A DNA stretch of 64,000 nucleotides from Chryseobacterium oranimense (GTDB lineage: Bacteria > Bacteroidota > Bacteroidia > Flavobacteriales > Weeksellaceae). Shown piece by piece: positions 34,547-42,988 of the stretch. Numbering within the stretch: the stretch's first letter is position 1; each line of letters begins with the position of its first letter. The stretch is from assembly GCF_025244725.1 (NCBI RefSeq), contig NZ_CP104203.1, positions 1,550,001-1,614,000 on the forward strand. Reading direction: 5' to 3'. The notes beneath the pieces were generated by a model. The model ran no database searches. It saw only the letters and a program-made list of their open reading frames with translations, and had not been told where the DNA came from. The position numbers and the translations under genes are program-made.

Positions 34547-34759
34547 TTAACCCATTCCACAGGCAGGACATGCACCACCACCTCTAAGGATAGTATCTTT
34601 CCTGGGTACAAACCTTGTTTCTGCAGTTTTTATAGGCTTTGGAGACTCAGCCTTTTTTATTTTGCTAACCGGCTTTTTTACTTTTTTGACAGGTTTTGTA
34701 GTCTGCCCTGATACACTTACAGCCAATAAGCTGGCCATTACTAATGCTGGAACTTTCAT
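34547..34759 (-). CDS. Candidate RiPP precursor: exported 70-residue peptide with C-terminal CPACGMG
   Basis: 70 residues in three parts: a signal-like N-terminus (MKVPALVMASLLAVSVSGQ), a Lys/Pro-rich middle (20-55) and a Gly-rich tail, GGGACPACGMG, with the only two Cys at 64 and 67. Small length, export signal, Cys only in the tail, and direct coupling to an MNIO gene (3-base gap) fit a peptide precursor such as the bufferins, which keep a Sec signal peptide and are modified on Cys. It is not one of the many-Cys bufferin types seen elsewhere. No homologue search was possible. Confidence 0.75.
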   Translation of the reverse strand: MKVPALVMASLLAVSVSGQTTKPVKKVKKPVSKIKKAESPKPIKTAETRFVPRKDTILRGGGACPACGMG

Positions 34760-34947
34760 AATACATTTTTTAATAAAACTTACAATAAGTATTCCATTAC
34801 GATTATGCTAAAAATACAACAATTTATTCAGGAACGTTTTTTTTAATTAAGGTCTGGATATTTATTTCAGGAAAGATGTAAGATTTAAAGGCATGATCCG
34901 GAAATTAGAACTTCTTTATTTATATTTAAGCTTTAATTTAAAGGTAA

Positions 34948-36792
34948 ATGAAGAACATCATGATGAAAGCTTTTTTCCTGGGACTGTTGGCGGTATCATG
35001 CCATATCAACGCACAGAAAAAAACTCCTGAAGATAAAAAAATGATATGGTTTAAAGATGCCAAACTAGGTATTTTTATCCATTGGGGCATCTACTCTGTG
35101 GACGGAATCTCTGAATCATGGTCATTTTTTAACAACTATATCAGTCACGAAAATTATATGAAGCAACTGAACGGGTTCTCTGCTTCAAGATACAAACCTG
35201 AAGAATGGGTTGAACTGATTAAAAATTCCGGGGCACAATATGCAGTTATCACCACCAAACATCACGATGGTGTCGCTCTTTGGAACTCAAAAGCTGAGAA
35301 AGCTACAACCATTCCAGAGCATTCTTCTGCCAAAAAGGATGTTCTTTCCCCTTTTATTAACAGTCTTAAAAAGTCCGGTCTGAAAACAGGGCTGTATTTC
35401 TCCCTCCCGGACTGGAGCCATCCTTATTATGATGTCAGCACCCGTACCAAGAAGCGGTATGAAATTAAAGAAAACCCAGAACGCTGGCAGCAATTCATTA
35501 ATTATTACCAAACCCAACTGAATGAACTTTCATTGCAATACCACCCTGATCTGTTATGGTTTGATGGTGACTGGGAGCATACTTCTGCAGAATGGCAGGC
35601 TCCCCATACTTTAGATATTCTAAAAAAGTATAACCCGGATATTATCATCAATTCAAGACTCAATAACCACGGTGATTATGACACCCCTGAACAGGGAATT
35701 CCTGTGATAAAACCCCAAAGCCAATATTGGGAACTGTGCTACACTATGAATGATTCCTGGGGATATCAGCCTTATGACAACCATTACAAGACCCCAAATA
35801 TGATCGTAAGAACACTGGCAGATGTAATCAGCATGGGCGGTAATCTTCTTCTTGACATTGGGCCAAAGTCTGACGGAACCATTCCTGAAAAACAGGCTGA
35901 AATTTTAAGAAACCTTGGAAGATGGACTTCAAAAAACAAAGTGGCTGTCTATAAAACCTCCCATGGCATCCCTTTTGAAAATTTTAAAGGAAAATCTTCT
36001 GTTTCAGAGAACAAAAAATCAATTTTTCTTTATCTTGAAGAAGCCAAGGATTTTGTAAAATTGTATGGCCTGGGAAGTAAACCGTCTGCAGTAAAGATTG
36101 TAGGTGATGAAAACGCCAGGGTAAGCTTTAATTTCAGCAATGAAACTACAATGACTCTTGATCTGTCCCAAATTAAATTTGATCAGGATGTTACTACGGC
36201 AGAACTCATCTTTAAAGACCCACCCGTTCTTCTTAAGAATTTTAACCCAGACCTGTACCCTCTTACCGATATTCTACAGAACAAGAATACAAAAACAGCA
36301 GCTTATGACATAGCGGATGCTATTCACAGCGGGAAAAATATACTGGATGGTTCTGGTCTCACCAGTGACGGCGAGGATATGAAAATCCCCAAATCAGAAA
36401 AAACAAACCTAGAAACACTTCAGTGGATCAGTAAACATGCCGAAGCGCTTTATGAAACAAGTAAAGGTCTTCCCGAAGGGCATTATTCAGGAATGAGTGC
36501 TCTTTCCAAAGACAGGCAAACGGTTTACCTTTTTGTAGAGGGCACTCCTACCGGTCCTGTAGCTTTAAAGGGTATCAAAAATAATATTGCCCGGGTAAGA
36601 ATTGTAGGTGAAGGCTCAATCATCAGTCATGAAATATACAACAAGCTTTACTGGAGCGATACACCCGGAATCATATACATTGACATACCGAAAGACCGTC
36701 TCGACAAAAACCTGACAGTAATTGCGGTATTGCTGGACAAACCTTTGGAACTGTACAGGGACAAGGTCACGGCAATTGAAAACAATTTATAA
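34948..36792 (+). CDS. GH29 alpha-L-fucosidase
   Basis: 614 residues with signal peptide (to about residue 22, HINAQ). The GH29 barrel starts WFKDAKLGIFIHWGIYSV and continues with AVITTKHHDGVALWNS; the nucleophile is Asp206 in LLWFDGDWEH. GGNLLLDIGPKSDGTIPE marks the barrel end near residue 310. The C-terminal half contains two similar beta modules (about 335-430 and 490-600, each with a VAVYKTSHGIPFE/EALYETSKGLPEG segment). It removes alpha-L-fucose from glycans, probably in the periplasm or at the surface. No SusCD pair is nearby. Confidence 0.92.
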   Translation: MKNIMMKAFFLGLLAVSCHINAQKKTPEDKKMIWFKDAKLGIFIHWGIYSVDGISESWSFFNNYISHENYMKQLNGFSASRYKPEEWVELIKNSGAQYAVITTKHHDGVALWNSKAEKATTIPEHSSAKKDVLSPFINSLKKSGLKTGLYFSLPDWSHPYYDVSTRTKKRYEIKENPERWQQFINYYQTQLNELSLQYHPDLLWFDGDWEHTSAEWQAPHTLDILKKYNPDIIINSRLNNHGDYDTPEQGIPVIKPQSQYWELCYTMNDSWGYQPYDNHYKTPNMIVRTLADVISMGGNLLLDIGPKSDGTIPEKQAEILRNLGRWTSKNKVAVYKTSHGIPFENFKGKSSVSENKKSIFLYLEEAKDFVKLYGLGSKPSAVKIVGDENARVSFNFSNETTMTLDLSQIKFDQDVTTAELIFKDPPVLLKNFNPDLYPLTDILQNKNTKTAAYDIADAIHSGKNILDGSGLTSDGEDMKIPKSEKTNLETLQWISKHAEALYETSKGLPEGHYSGMSALSKDRQTVYLFVEGTPTGPVALKGIKNNIARVRIVGEGSIISHEIYNKLYWSDTPGIIYIDIPKDRLDKNLTVIAVLLDKPLELYRDKVTAIENNL

Positions 36793-36806
36793 TCAAAGAA
36801 ACAAAA

Positions 36807-36830
36807 AAGCCAGAGAAAAATCTCTGGCTT
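36807..36830. terminator. Bidirectional terminator between fucosidase and ndk
   Basis: AAGCCAGAGA and TCTCTGGCTT pair perfectly around AAAA; A and T runs flank both sides of this convergent junction. Confidence 0.85.
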
Positions 36831-36850
36831 TATATTTTTGAGTGGTTTTC

Positions 36851-37267
36851 TTAGAAAATTTCTCTTCCTGAAAAGTGGAATTGAGCTTCGATAAGAGCGT
36901 TCTCGTCAGAATCTGAACCGTGAACTGCATTTTCACCGATGCTTCTTGCAAACATTTTTCTGATTGTACCTTCTGCAGCTTCTGCAGGGTTTGTAGCACC
37001 AATCAATGTTCTGAAGTCTTCTACTGCATTATTTTTTTCTAAAACAGCAGCTACAATAGGACCTGAACTCATGAATTCTACCAACTCACCATAAAATGGT
37101 CTTTCAGCATGTACTTCGTAGAATTTTTTAGCGTCAGCAACAGTAAGCTGAGTTAATTTTAATGCTTTGATTTTAAAACCTCCTTCTGCGATCTTCCCTA
37201 ATATAGCCCCGATATGTCCATCTGCAACTGCATCAGGCTTAATCATAGTGAATGTAATGTTAGACAT
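36851..37267 (-). CDS. ndk: Nucleoside diphosphate kinase
   Basis: 138 residues. The phospho-accepting His116 lies in [22 protein letters not shown] at the N-terminus, [16 protein letters not shown] and the [13 protein letters not shown] loop are the nucleotide-binding parts. It equilibrates nucleoside di- and triphosphates in the cytoplasm. Monocistronic. Confidence 0.97.
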   Translation of the reverse strand: MSNITFTMIKPDAVADGHIGAILGKIAEGGFKIKALKLTQLTVADAKKFYEVHAERPFYGELVEFMSSGPIVAAVLEKNNAVEDFRTLIGATNPAEAAEGTIRKMFARSIGENAVHGSDSDENALIEAQFHFSGREIF

Positions 37268-37375
37268 AAATGTATATTTTTTTAATGCGGCAAAATTACA
37301 AAAAATATCTTTGATTTTTATTTTAATTTTTTTTTAACATAAAAATAACTTTTATTAAGAAATGCTCCAAAAACT

Positions 37376-37391
37376 TTGGCACAGTAATTGT
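37376..37391 (+). promoter_or_regulatory. Sigma-54-like promoter
   Basis: TTGGCAC, five bases, then TTGT keeps the -24 GG and the 12-base spacing to the -12 G, but has T where the -12 C is expected. The next element on this strand is the terminator at 37446. Confidence 0.4.
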
Positions 37392-37402
37392 TAATTCTAT
37401 TA

Positions 37403-37470
37403 CGATTCTCATGTTTAATTTGAGTTTTCATGGTTATTAGTTTTTACCCAGCTTCGGCTGGGTTTTTTAT
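37403..37470 (+). ncRNA. Candidate small transcript between sigma-54-like site and terminator
   Basis: The expected start is 12 bases past the -12 element; the terminator ends the unit after about 65 bases. No conserved coding frame is present. The call rests only on the promoter and terminator pair and could be a relic of a lost gene. Confidence 0.3.
37446..37463 (+). terminator. UUCG tetraloop terminator
   Basis: ACCCAGC and GCTGGGT pair around the loop TTCG, giving the extra-stable C(UUCG)G cap, followed by a run of T. Confidence 0.85.
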
Positions 37471-37771
37471 TGGTAAAAATTCAATACTTTTATTGCGGAT
37501 TTGATAATTTTGAAAAGCTATTAAAATCATATTAATACATTATTGCTTCTTTTTCAATCAATGAGATAATGTTAATTTTCTGATATTTTTTTTGTCATAT
37601 TTCTTGAACATAATATGAATTTCAAAAAACGGCCATATTCGACAGAATAATTAAGACAAAAAGTGGAGTTATCATAAAAAAGAAAGTATTTTCTCCGGGA
37701 GAAATTCTGACTCTTCCAAAAAATCAGCATTTTTTTCAAAGTCATTGCAAAATTGACAGAAGTTACTAATT

Positions 37772-37806
37772 TATCCTTGTCAAGGTTCTAAACCTTGACA
37801 AGGATA
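37772..37806. repeat. 16-bp perfect palindromic hairpin
   Basis: TATCCTTGTCAAGGTT pairs with AACCTTGACAAGGATA around CTA. Inner CCTTG/CAAGG repetition makes each arm itself partly palindromic (CCTTGTCAAGG). No T-run follows. It looks like a dispersed palindromic element. Confidence 0.7.
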
Positions 37807-37947
37807 ATATCCATATAATAATTTACATTCTCCGATTTCAGACCCTGATCATTTTTTCAAAATTTCAAGTCACGAAAACTCTCTTAGATTAATTCTATAA
37901 CCTAAAGTTTGTACAAAAAAACGTGTCGCTTTTAAATGGGAATGTTT

Positions 37948-38874
37948 TTATTTCTGGGAAGCTTCTTCAGCCTCTTCCATCAATTTTACGTAGTTGGCAT
38001 AGCGGGAATACTGTATCTCTCCGGTTTCAAGAGAGGCAAGGACAGCACATTTCGGTTCATTGATATGAAGACAGTTGTGGAATTTACATTCTTCTCTTTT
38101 CTTGAAAATTTCAGGGAAATAATGCTGTACTTCTTCTTTTTCAATGTCGATCATTGCAAATTCACGTACCCCCGGTGTATCGATAACGTTACCGCCAAAA
38201 TCCCAGAAATGCATTTGGGCAAAAGTTGTCGTATGCTTTCCTTTCAGGTGGGAATCTGAAATTTCAGAGGTTTTTAAATTTAACCCTGGCTGCAGTGCAT
38301 TAACCAAAGTAGATTTTCCGCAACCCGAATGTCCGAAGAATACGGAAGTTTTGTCTTTAAGAAGTTCCTGAAGCTGATCAAAATTCAGTTTGGAATAAGA
38401 GGAAATTTCCAGAGTGTCATAGCCTATTTCCTGATAAAGGAATTCTATATCTTTTACCAGCTCTATTTCTTCGTCGTTCAGAACATCGATTTTATTGAAC
38501 AGAATTAAAGGAGTAATGTTATAGGCCTCACAGCATGCCAGAAAACGGTCCAGAAAACCAAGTGAAGTTTCCGGATGTTTCAGGGTAAAGATAAAACATG
38601 CCAGATCTATATTGGAGGCAATAATATGAGCTTCTTTTGAAAGATTAACCGATTTCCTGATCAGATAATTTGTACGAGGCTCTATTTTGGTGATCCACGC
38701 AATTCCATCCGATTCTAATTGAAATTCTACAAAATCTCCTACAGCAAGCGGATTGGTAAGTCTTGTCTTAATCAGTTTAAATTTACCCCTGATCCTGGCT
38801 TCGAAAATTTTGTCCGTTTCGAATTCCATGACCTGATACCAGCTGCCTGTAGATTTAATGATTTTTCCTTTCAT
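37948..38874 (-). CDS. rsgA: Ribosome small-subunit-dependent GTPase RsgA
   Basis: 308 residues, circularly permuted GTPase: G4 NKID (127-130) precedes G1 GHSGCGKST (181-189) and G3 DTPG (232-235). An N-terminal OB domain (about 1-70) and a C-terminal zinc site (Cys263, Cys268, His270, Cys276) complete the RsgA layout. It checks late 30S maturation. Monocistronic, stop codon at a T-rich end without a strong terminator. Confidence 0.96.
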   Translation of the reverse strand: MKGKIIKSTGSWYQVMEFETDKIFEARIRGKFKLIKTRLTNPLAVGDFVEFQLESDGIAWITKIEPRTNYLIRKSVNLSKEAHIIASNIDLACFIFTLKHPETSLGFLDRFLACCEAYNITPLILFNKIDVLNDEEIELVKDIEFLYQEIGYDTLEISSYSKLNFDQLQELLKDKTSVFFGHSGCGKSTLVNALQPGLNLKTSEISDSHLKGKHTTTFAQMHFWDFGGNVIDTPGVREFAMIDIEKEEVQHYFPEIFKKREECKFHNCLHINEPKCAVLASLETGEIQYSRYANYVKLMEEAEEASQK

Positions 38875-38902
38875 AGATAATGTGATGCAAATATAAGGAA
38901 TT

Positions 38903-38971
38903 AGGGCTTAGGGTTAAGGATATAGTTGAAAACAAAATAATTTCTCCTATAATCCAAGTACCCTAAGCCCT
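38903..38971. repeat. 11-bp inverted repeat upstream of rsgA
   Basis: AGGGCTTAGGG (38903-38913) and CCCTAAGCCCT (38961-38971) are perfect complements 47 bases apart, in the gap between rsgA and the DAHP synthase gene. Confidence 0.6.
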
Positions 38972-39033
38972 ATTAGTTAGCTCATACAGAAACTTGAAAG
39001 AATCTTCTTAGTTCCTAACTTCTAAGCTAATTC

Positions 39034-40116
39034 CTATTGCCTTTCAATCATAATACTGTTCTGAACTTCAATAGATTCTTCATGAATAGCTTTGAAAACC
39101 TTCTCAATAAATTCCTGGGACATTCCGGTTTCTTTTGCTTTCTGCGTTGCGTATTCCGTGATCACTTTCCATCTTTCGGGCTGGAAAATGGCTATATCAT
39201 TTTCTTTTTTAAGCTTACCAATTTTTTCGGAGATCTTCATTCTTTGGGAAAGCAGCTCAATCAACTGGAAATCAAGATCAGAGATCAGGGTTCTGTGTCT
39301 TCCCATTTCGTTATCAAAACCTGCAAGACCGGAATTTCTTACCTTCAGGTTTCCAATAAGTTCTGCCAGCACTTCAGGGGTAATCTGCTGAGAAGCATCA
39401 CTCCACGCCTCGTCAGGATTGCAGTGAGTTTCAATAATAGCTCCCTGGTATCCTACGTTTAAGGCTTCCTGTGTAACATCTGCAAGACCTGTCCTGTTTC
39501 CACAGATATGGGAAGGGTCTATCAGCATTGGAATATTCGGGAACTGACTTTTGAAGTCAAGGGCGATCTGCCAGTTGGGATTATTTCTGTATTTTGTTTT
39601 CTGGTAAGTTGAGAATCCTCTGTGAATAACTCCGAGGTTTTTGATATCCTGTCCTAAAAGTCTTTCCAAAGCACCAATCCATAGGGCAAGATCGGGATTG
39701 ACAGGGTTTTTAACGAATACCGGCTTATTGGTTCCTCTTAAAGCCATTGCAATTTCTTGAACAGTAAAGGGATTTACAGTAGATCGTGCCCCGATCCAAA
39801 GAACATCTACATCAGCTTCCAGGGCGGCAAATACGTGGTGTGCGTTAGCTACTTCCGTAGCTGTTTTGAAACCGTATTCTTCTTTTACTTTTTTCAGCCA
39901 GTTAAGGCCAATCACTCCTACTCCTTCAAAACCATTCGGTTTGGTACGGGGTTTCCAGATTCCTGCACGGAAAATAGGCACCTGAGCATTGGTTTCTTTT
40001 ATTCTTTTGGCGGTTTCAAGCATTTGTGCTTCACTTTCAGCGCTACATGGCCCGGCGATCATTAATGGCTGCGAAAGCTCGTTGATCCACTCGTTTTTTA
40101 CATCTTTTAAATTCAT
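39034..40116 (-). CDS. Bifunctional DAHP synthase / chorismate mutase
   Basis: 360 residues. Residues 1-260 are a type I-beta DAHP synthase (MIAGPCSAES, FRAGIWKPRTKPNGFEG, PVFVKNPVN, HRGFSTYQKTKYRNNP, LIDPSHICGNR, IIETHCNPDEAWSDA). From about 268 the AroQ chorismate mutase follows (MGRHRTLISDLDFQLIELLSQRMKISEKIGKLKKEN). The fusion order synthase then mutase is typical of Bacteroidota. It starts the shikimate pathway and diverts chorismate to prephenate; the mutase part often serves as the feedback sensor. Confidence 0.95.
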   Translation of the reverse strand: MNLKDVKNEWINELSQPLMIAGPCSAESEAQMLETAKRIKETNAQVPIFRAGIWKPRTKPNGFEGVGVIGLNWLKKVKEEYGFKTATEVANAHHVFAALEADVDVLWIGARSTVNPFTVQEIAMALRGTNKPVFVKNPVNPDLALWIGALERLLGQDIKNLGVIHRGFSTYQKTKYRNNPNWQIALDFKSQFPNIPMLIDPSHICGNRTGLADVTQEALNVGYQGAIIETHCNPDEAWSDASQQITPEVLAELIGNLKVRNSGLAGFDNEMGRHRTLISDLDFQLIELLSQRMKISEKIGKLKKENDIAIFQPERWKVITEYATQKAKETGMSQEFIEKVFKAIHEESIEVQNSIMIERQ

Positions 40117-40544
40117 ATTTTTAAATTTATTGTTTTTTTATTTTCTAAGTTAACAGCAATAGTCCTTTCATTATAAAATTCATTTTATAATTCTTTTCAA
40201 AAAATGCCGTTCAAAATGGTTTAAAGGAATCAGGAAAATGTAAGGACTTTACTTCTCATGTATTTTTTGGAAAGAAATTCAGTTAGCAGTACCAATAAAA
40301 TCGATAATACGTTCTGAAATTTCTATAATAGAAAGCAGAAAAACTAAAATAACCGCTAAAGAAATCAGCGGGTACAAAATGAGACAGAGATGGGATTAAT
40401 GATTTTTCCACTGGATTCTGAAACTTCTGTTGTTTAGTTTTAATCTTATTTGTTTTTGTCAAAAACTTAATTTTTGCAAAAATCTTTGACAAAGATATAA
40501 AAAAACTTATTCTGACAAAAAAAAATTGTGATAAATACAATAAG
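40117..40544. other. AT-rich gap upstream of the DAHP synthase gene
   Basis: No convincing gene; an 85-codon minus-strand frame (40540-40283) is of low complexity. CCGCT (40353) and AGCGG (40367) form a weak hairpin followed by T-rich sequence on the minus strand, a possible dnaX terminator. Confidence 0.5.
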
Positions 40545-41165
40545 TTATGTCAAATCAAATTTCATCAGGTCATCCAGATCTTTTAAAAGAGGATTTTTTT
40601 CGATAAATTTTTCGAATACTTTTCTTTTGGTTAGCACTTCAATTTTAAGGTTATCGAAATCACGCTGGTAATCAACCTCAATAGCATGATTGTGGACTTT
40701 TGTTTTAAAGTGATTGAAAAATTCTCCTGCAATTTTATCAAATTCAACCTTAGCCGAATCGGAAGGATACAAAACATTAATGGTGTTTTCTCCTGCCTTG
40801 ATCAGCTTGAATGTTTTTACTGCGTTAAAGATAAAGCTGTTCCTGGTCTGAAGCTGCTTGAGCATCAGGTTCCATTCCATCTGGAGATCTGTTTCTGTAA
40901 AATGGTTCTGGGGAAGATTTTCAGTTTTTACAGCTACAATTTCTTCTTTTACTTCTTTCTCTTCTTTATTCAAGAAGGAATTGATGCTGAAACCTGAAGA
41001 AATTCCTTGTCTGGACAAGGGTTTTGTAGTTTTTACGGATGTTACCTGAACGGTTTCTGCCTGTGCAGGTTGTACTTCTGCTACTATTTCTTTTTTCTCC
41101 GGAGTTTTTTCGGGGATTTTTACTTCCTGTTTCTCACTGAGAAACGGAGCCAGTATTAAGAACTT
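40545..41165 (-). CDS. dnaX: dnaX tau-specific C-terminal frame, joined by -1 frameshift
   Basis: This frame is open from the poly-A run of dnaX (41164-41173) to the stop at 40545 and has no ATG before residue 66. It begins KFLILAPFLSEKQ, then a Glu/Lys/Pro-rich linker, then a ~130-residue helical-beta domain (TDLQMEWNLMLKQLQTRNSF, INVLYPSDSAKVEFDKI) like the C-terminal domain of flavobacterial gamma/tau subunits. Slipping back one base in the A-run joins it to the ATPase core, giving a product of about 565 residues. Independent translation from a TTG at 41018 is possible but unlikely. Confidence 0.8.
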   Translation of the reverse strand, partial: KFLILAPFLSEKQEVKIPEKTPEKKEIVAEVQPAQAETVQVTSVKTTKPLSRQGISSGFSINSFLNKEEKEVKEEIVAVKTENLPQNHFTETDLQMEWNLMLKQLQTRNSFIFNAVKTFKLIKAGENTINVLYPSDSAKVEFDKIAGEFFNHFKTKVHNHAIEVDYQRDFDNLKIEVLTKRKVFEKFIEKNPLLKDLDDLMKFDLT

Positions 41166-42241
41166 TTTTTTTTAGTATCGCCTAGATTAGCTGTCAGGGA
41201 AGACAGCTGCATCAGTGCAATTTCTACTGTAAGTCTTGGATTCTTGGAGTTTTTGTAATTGATATCCGCATGGTTGCAGATTTCTATACCATCGATCAGT
41301 TGCTGAGGGCTCCATTTCTGGCTTTGCTCTACAAATTTCACTTTGGTTCTTTCCCCTACTTCAATAAGCTCGACTGTCCTGGCATTCTGTGCCATCATGA
41401 GGTCTCTGAAATGGTTTCCTAAGCCGGCAATAAAGATATGGGGATCGAAGCCTTTTTTTACAATTTCATTAAAAGCAAAAAGCACTTCAGGAATTTTGTT
41501 TTCTTTGGCGAGATCCACTATATTGAGATACTGGTCGTAATCAAGGATATTGAGTACTTCCGCAGCTTTGGCTAGTGTAATGTTCTTCTGGGAAAATGTA
41601 GAAAGCCTGTCAAAGATAGAAAGAGCATCTCTTAAAGCACCATCTGCTTTCTGGGCAATAAGATACAAGGCATCATCCTCATACTGGATATTCTCTTGCT
41701 GTGCGATATTGCGCAGATGGCCCTGAATATCTTCAATGGTGATTCTCTTGAAATCATAGATCTGACATCTGGATAATATGGTGGGAATTATTTTGTGCTT
41801 CTCAGTAGTTGCCAAAATAAAAATAGCGTGGGCCGGTGGTTCCTCAAGGGTTTTAAGGAAGGCATTGAATGCCGCGGAAGACAGCATGTGCACCTCATCG
41901 ATAATATAAACCTTATACTTACCTACCTGAGGCGCAAAGCGAACCTGGTCTATCAGTTCCCTGATGTCATCCACAGAGTTGTTGGACGCCGCATCCAGCT
42001 CATAGATGTTATAGGCGAAGCCGTCTTCTGAAACAGAGCCGTCCTTTTCATTGATCTTGCGGGCCAGAATTCTGGCACACGTGGTTTTACCCACTCCCCT
42101 GGGACCGCAGAAAAGTAAGGCCTGAGCCAATTGATTTTCTCCAATAGCATGTTCTAAGGTATCTGTAATATGGGATTGTCCTACTACAGTGTCAAACTGC
42201 TGAGGACGGTATTTTCTTGCAGATACGATAAAATTTTCCAT
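41156..42241 (-). CDS. dnaX: DNA polymerase III gamma/tau subunit, ATPase core (short form)
   Basis: 361 residues ending TKKKSS just after the A-run. AAA+ motifs: Walker A GPRGVGKT (46-53), DEVHML Walker B-type segment in IIDEVHMLS, sensor ATTEKHKIIPTILSRC, sensor 2 DGALRDALS. The four-Cys zinc module of E. coli DnaX is absent (AYNIYELDAASNNS follows directly), which is usual for the phylum. It loads the sliding clamp. In zero frame the protein stops here (gamma-like); full-length tau needs the -1 shift described for 40545-41165. Confidence 0.92.
   Translation of the reverse strand: MENFIVSARKYRPQQFDTVVGQSHITDTLEHAIGENQLAQALLFCGPRGVGKTTCARILARKINEKDGSVSEDGFAYNIYELDAASNNSVDDIRELIDQVRFAPQVGKYKVYIIDEVHMLSSAAFNAFLKTLEEPPAHAIFILATTEKHKIIPTILSRCQIYDFKRITIEDIQGHLRNIAQQENIQYEDDALYLIAQKADGALRDALSIFDRLSTFSQKNITLAKAAEVLNILDYDQYLNIVDLAKENKIPEVLFAFNEIVKKGFDPHIFIAGLGNHFRDLMMAQNARTVELIEVGERTKVKFVEQSQKWSPQQLIDGIEICNHADINYKNSKNPRLTVEIALMQLSSLTANLGDTKKKSS
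41164..41173 (-). other. A10 slippery run in dnaX
   Basis: Ten consecutive A on the coding strand, read ACT AAA AAA AAA AGT TCT TAA in frame zero, with the stop three codons later. Any A-AAA-AAA heptamer here allows -1 slippage, and a homopolymer of this length can also cause transcriptional slippage, as known for Thermus dnaX. Confidence 0.75.
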
Positions 42242-42340
42242 TGGTCAAAAATAAGAAATATAGTTTTAATCTGAAAATTAAAAGTTTTCAAATATCAACA
42301 AAAAAATATATTTCAGGTTAAATTGGAAAACTTTTAATGG

Positions 42341-42982
42341 TTAGTCTTTTGCTTTTTTCGTTTTGTAATAGTGATCTATGATCTCAACGATTACTTTTTG
42401 AACTTCAGCTCTTCCTTCTTCAGTTCTCATGTCGATACCACAGAATTCGGTTCCATTGTATGCCGGAAACAGGTTCAGGTAGTAAACTCCTGCTGCTATC
42501 AGGGCTAACATAGCTCTAACGTTTGTAGCATTTTCTCCAAAGTAAGGGTCGGTTACGTTTTCAAACAGGTTAGCTGCTACATCTTCTCTTTGCTTCAATA
42601 TATTTTTAAGTATCGGCTTACTTTCCGAAAGTTCCCAAAGAATAATTTTTTGTAATTCCTTATTTTTCTTCAGGCTCTCAAACTGCATAAGTATTCCTTG
42701 GGTTAAGGCCTCCTTACCTTTACCTACCTGTATTTCTTCTTCAATATCGGGGCTGAATTTACTCCAGTAATCCTGAGATTTTATATATTCGTCAATAAGC
42801 TTGTCTGTACTTCCAAAGTACTCATAGATAAGCTTTTTGTCGAAACCGGCTACTGCTGCAATCTTACTTACTTTCAGACCGGAGTATCCTTTTACTCTCA
42901 AGATTTTACCAACTGCTGCAAGCAGTTTCTGCTTTGTTTTTTCTTTGTCCCTGATGGGACCTTGCACTACTTTTCTGGGCAT
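42341..42982 (-). CDS. TetR/AcrR family transcriptional regulator
   Basis: 213 residues. The N-terminal helix-turn-helix spans about 17-60 (LLAAVGKILRVKGYSGLKVSKIAAVAGFDKKLIYEYFGSTDKLIDEYI); the rest is a helical ligand domain of unknown specificity. It begins 6 bases after the alpha-oxoamine synthase stop, so it is likely the second gene of that operon and may control it. No operator could be defined. Confidence 0.88.
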   Translation of the reverse strand: MPRKVVQGPIRDKEKTKQKLLAAVGKILRVKGYSGLKVSKIAAVAGFDKKLIYEYFGSTDKLIDEYIKSQDYWSKFSPDIEEEIQVGKGKEALTQGILMQFESLKKNKELQKIILWELSESKPILKNILKQREDVAANLFENVTDPYFGENATNVRAMLALIAAGVYYLNLFPAYNGTEFCGIDMRTEEGRAEVQKVIVEIIDHYYKTKKAKD

Positions 42983-42988
42983 AATTTA

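Larger units (their letters stand above)
37268..37947. other. 680-base gap with a candidate short transcript and a long palindrome
   Basis: No protein gene seen. It contains the ndk promoter region (minus strand), a sigma-54-like site at 37377, a UUCG-capped terminator at 37446 and a 16-bp palindromic hairpin at 37772. The only small frame between site and terminator (37411-37440) would encode nine residues. Confidence 0.6.

Noticed and set aside
40283..40540. 85-codon minus-strand frame downstream of dnaX
   Set aside because: Phe/Ser/Lys-rich noise without homology cues; it could be thought a dnaX tail but the dnaX stop at 40545 is in a different, conserved frame.
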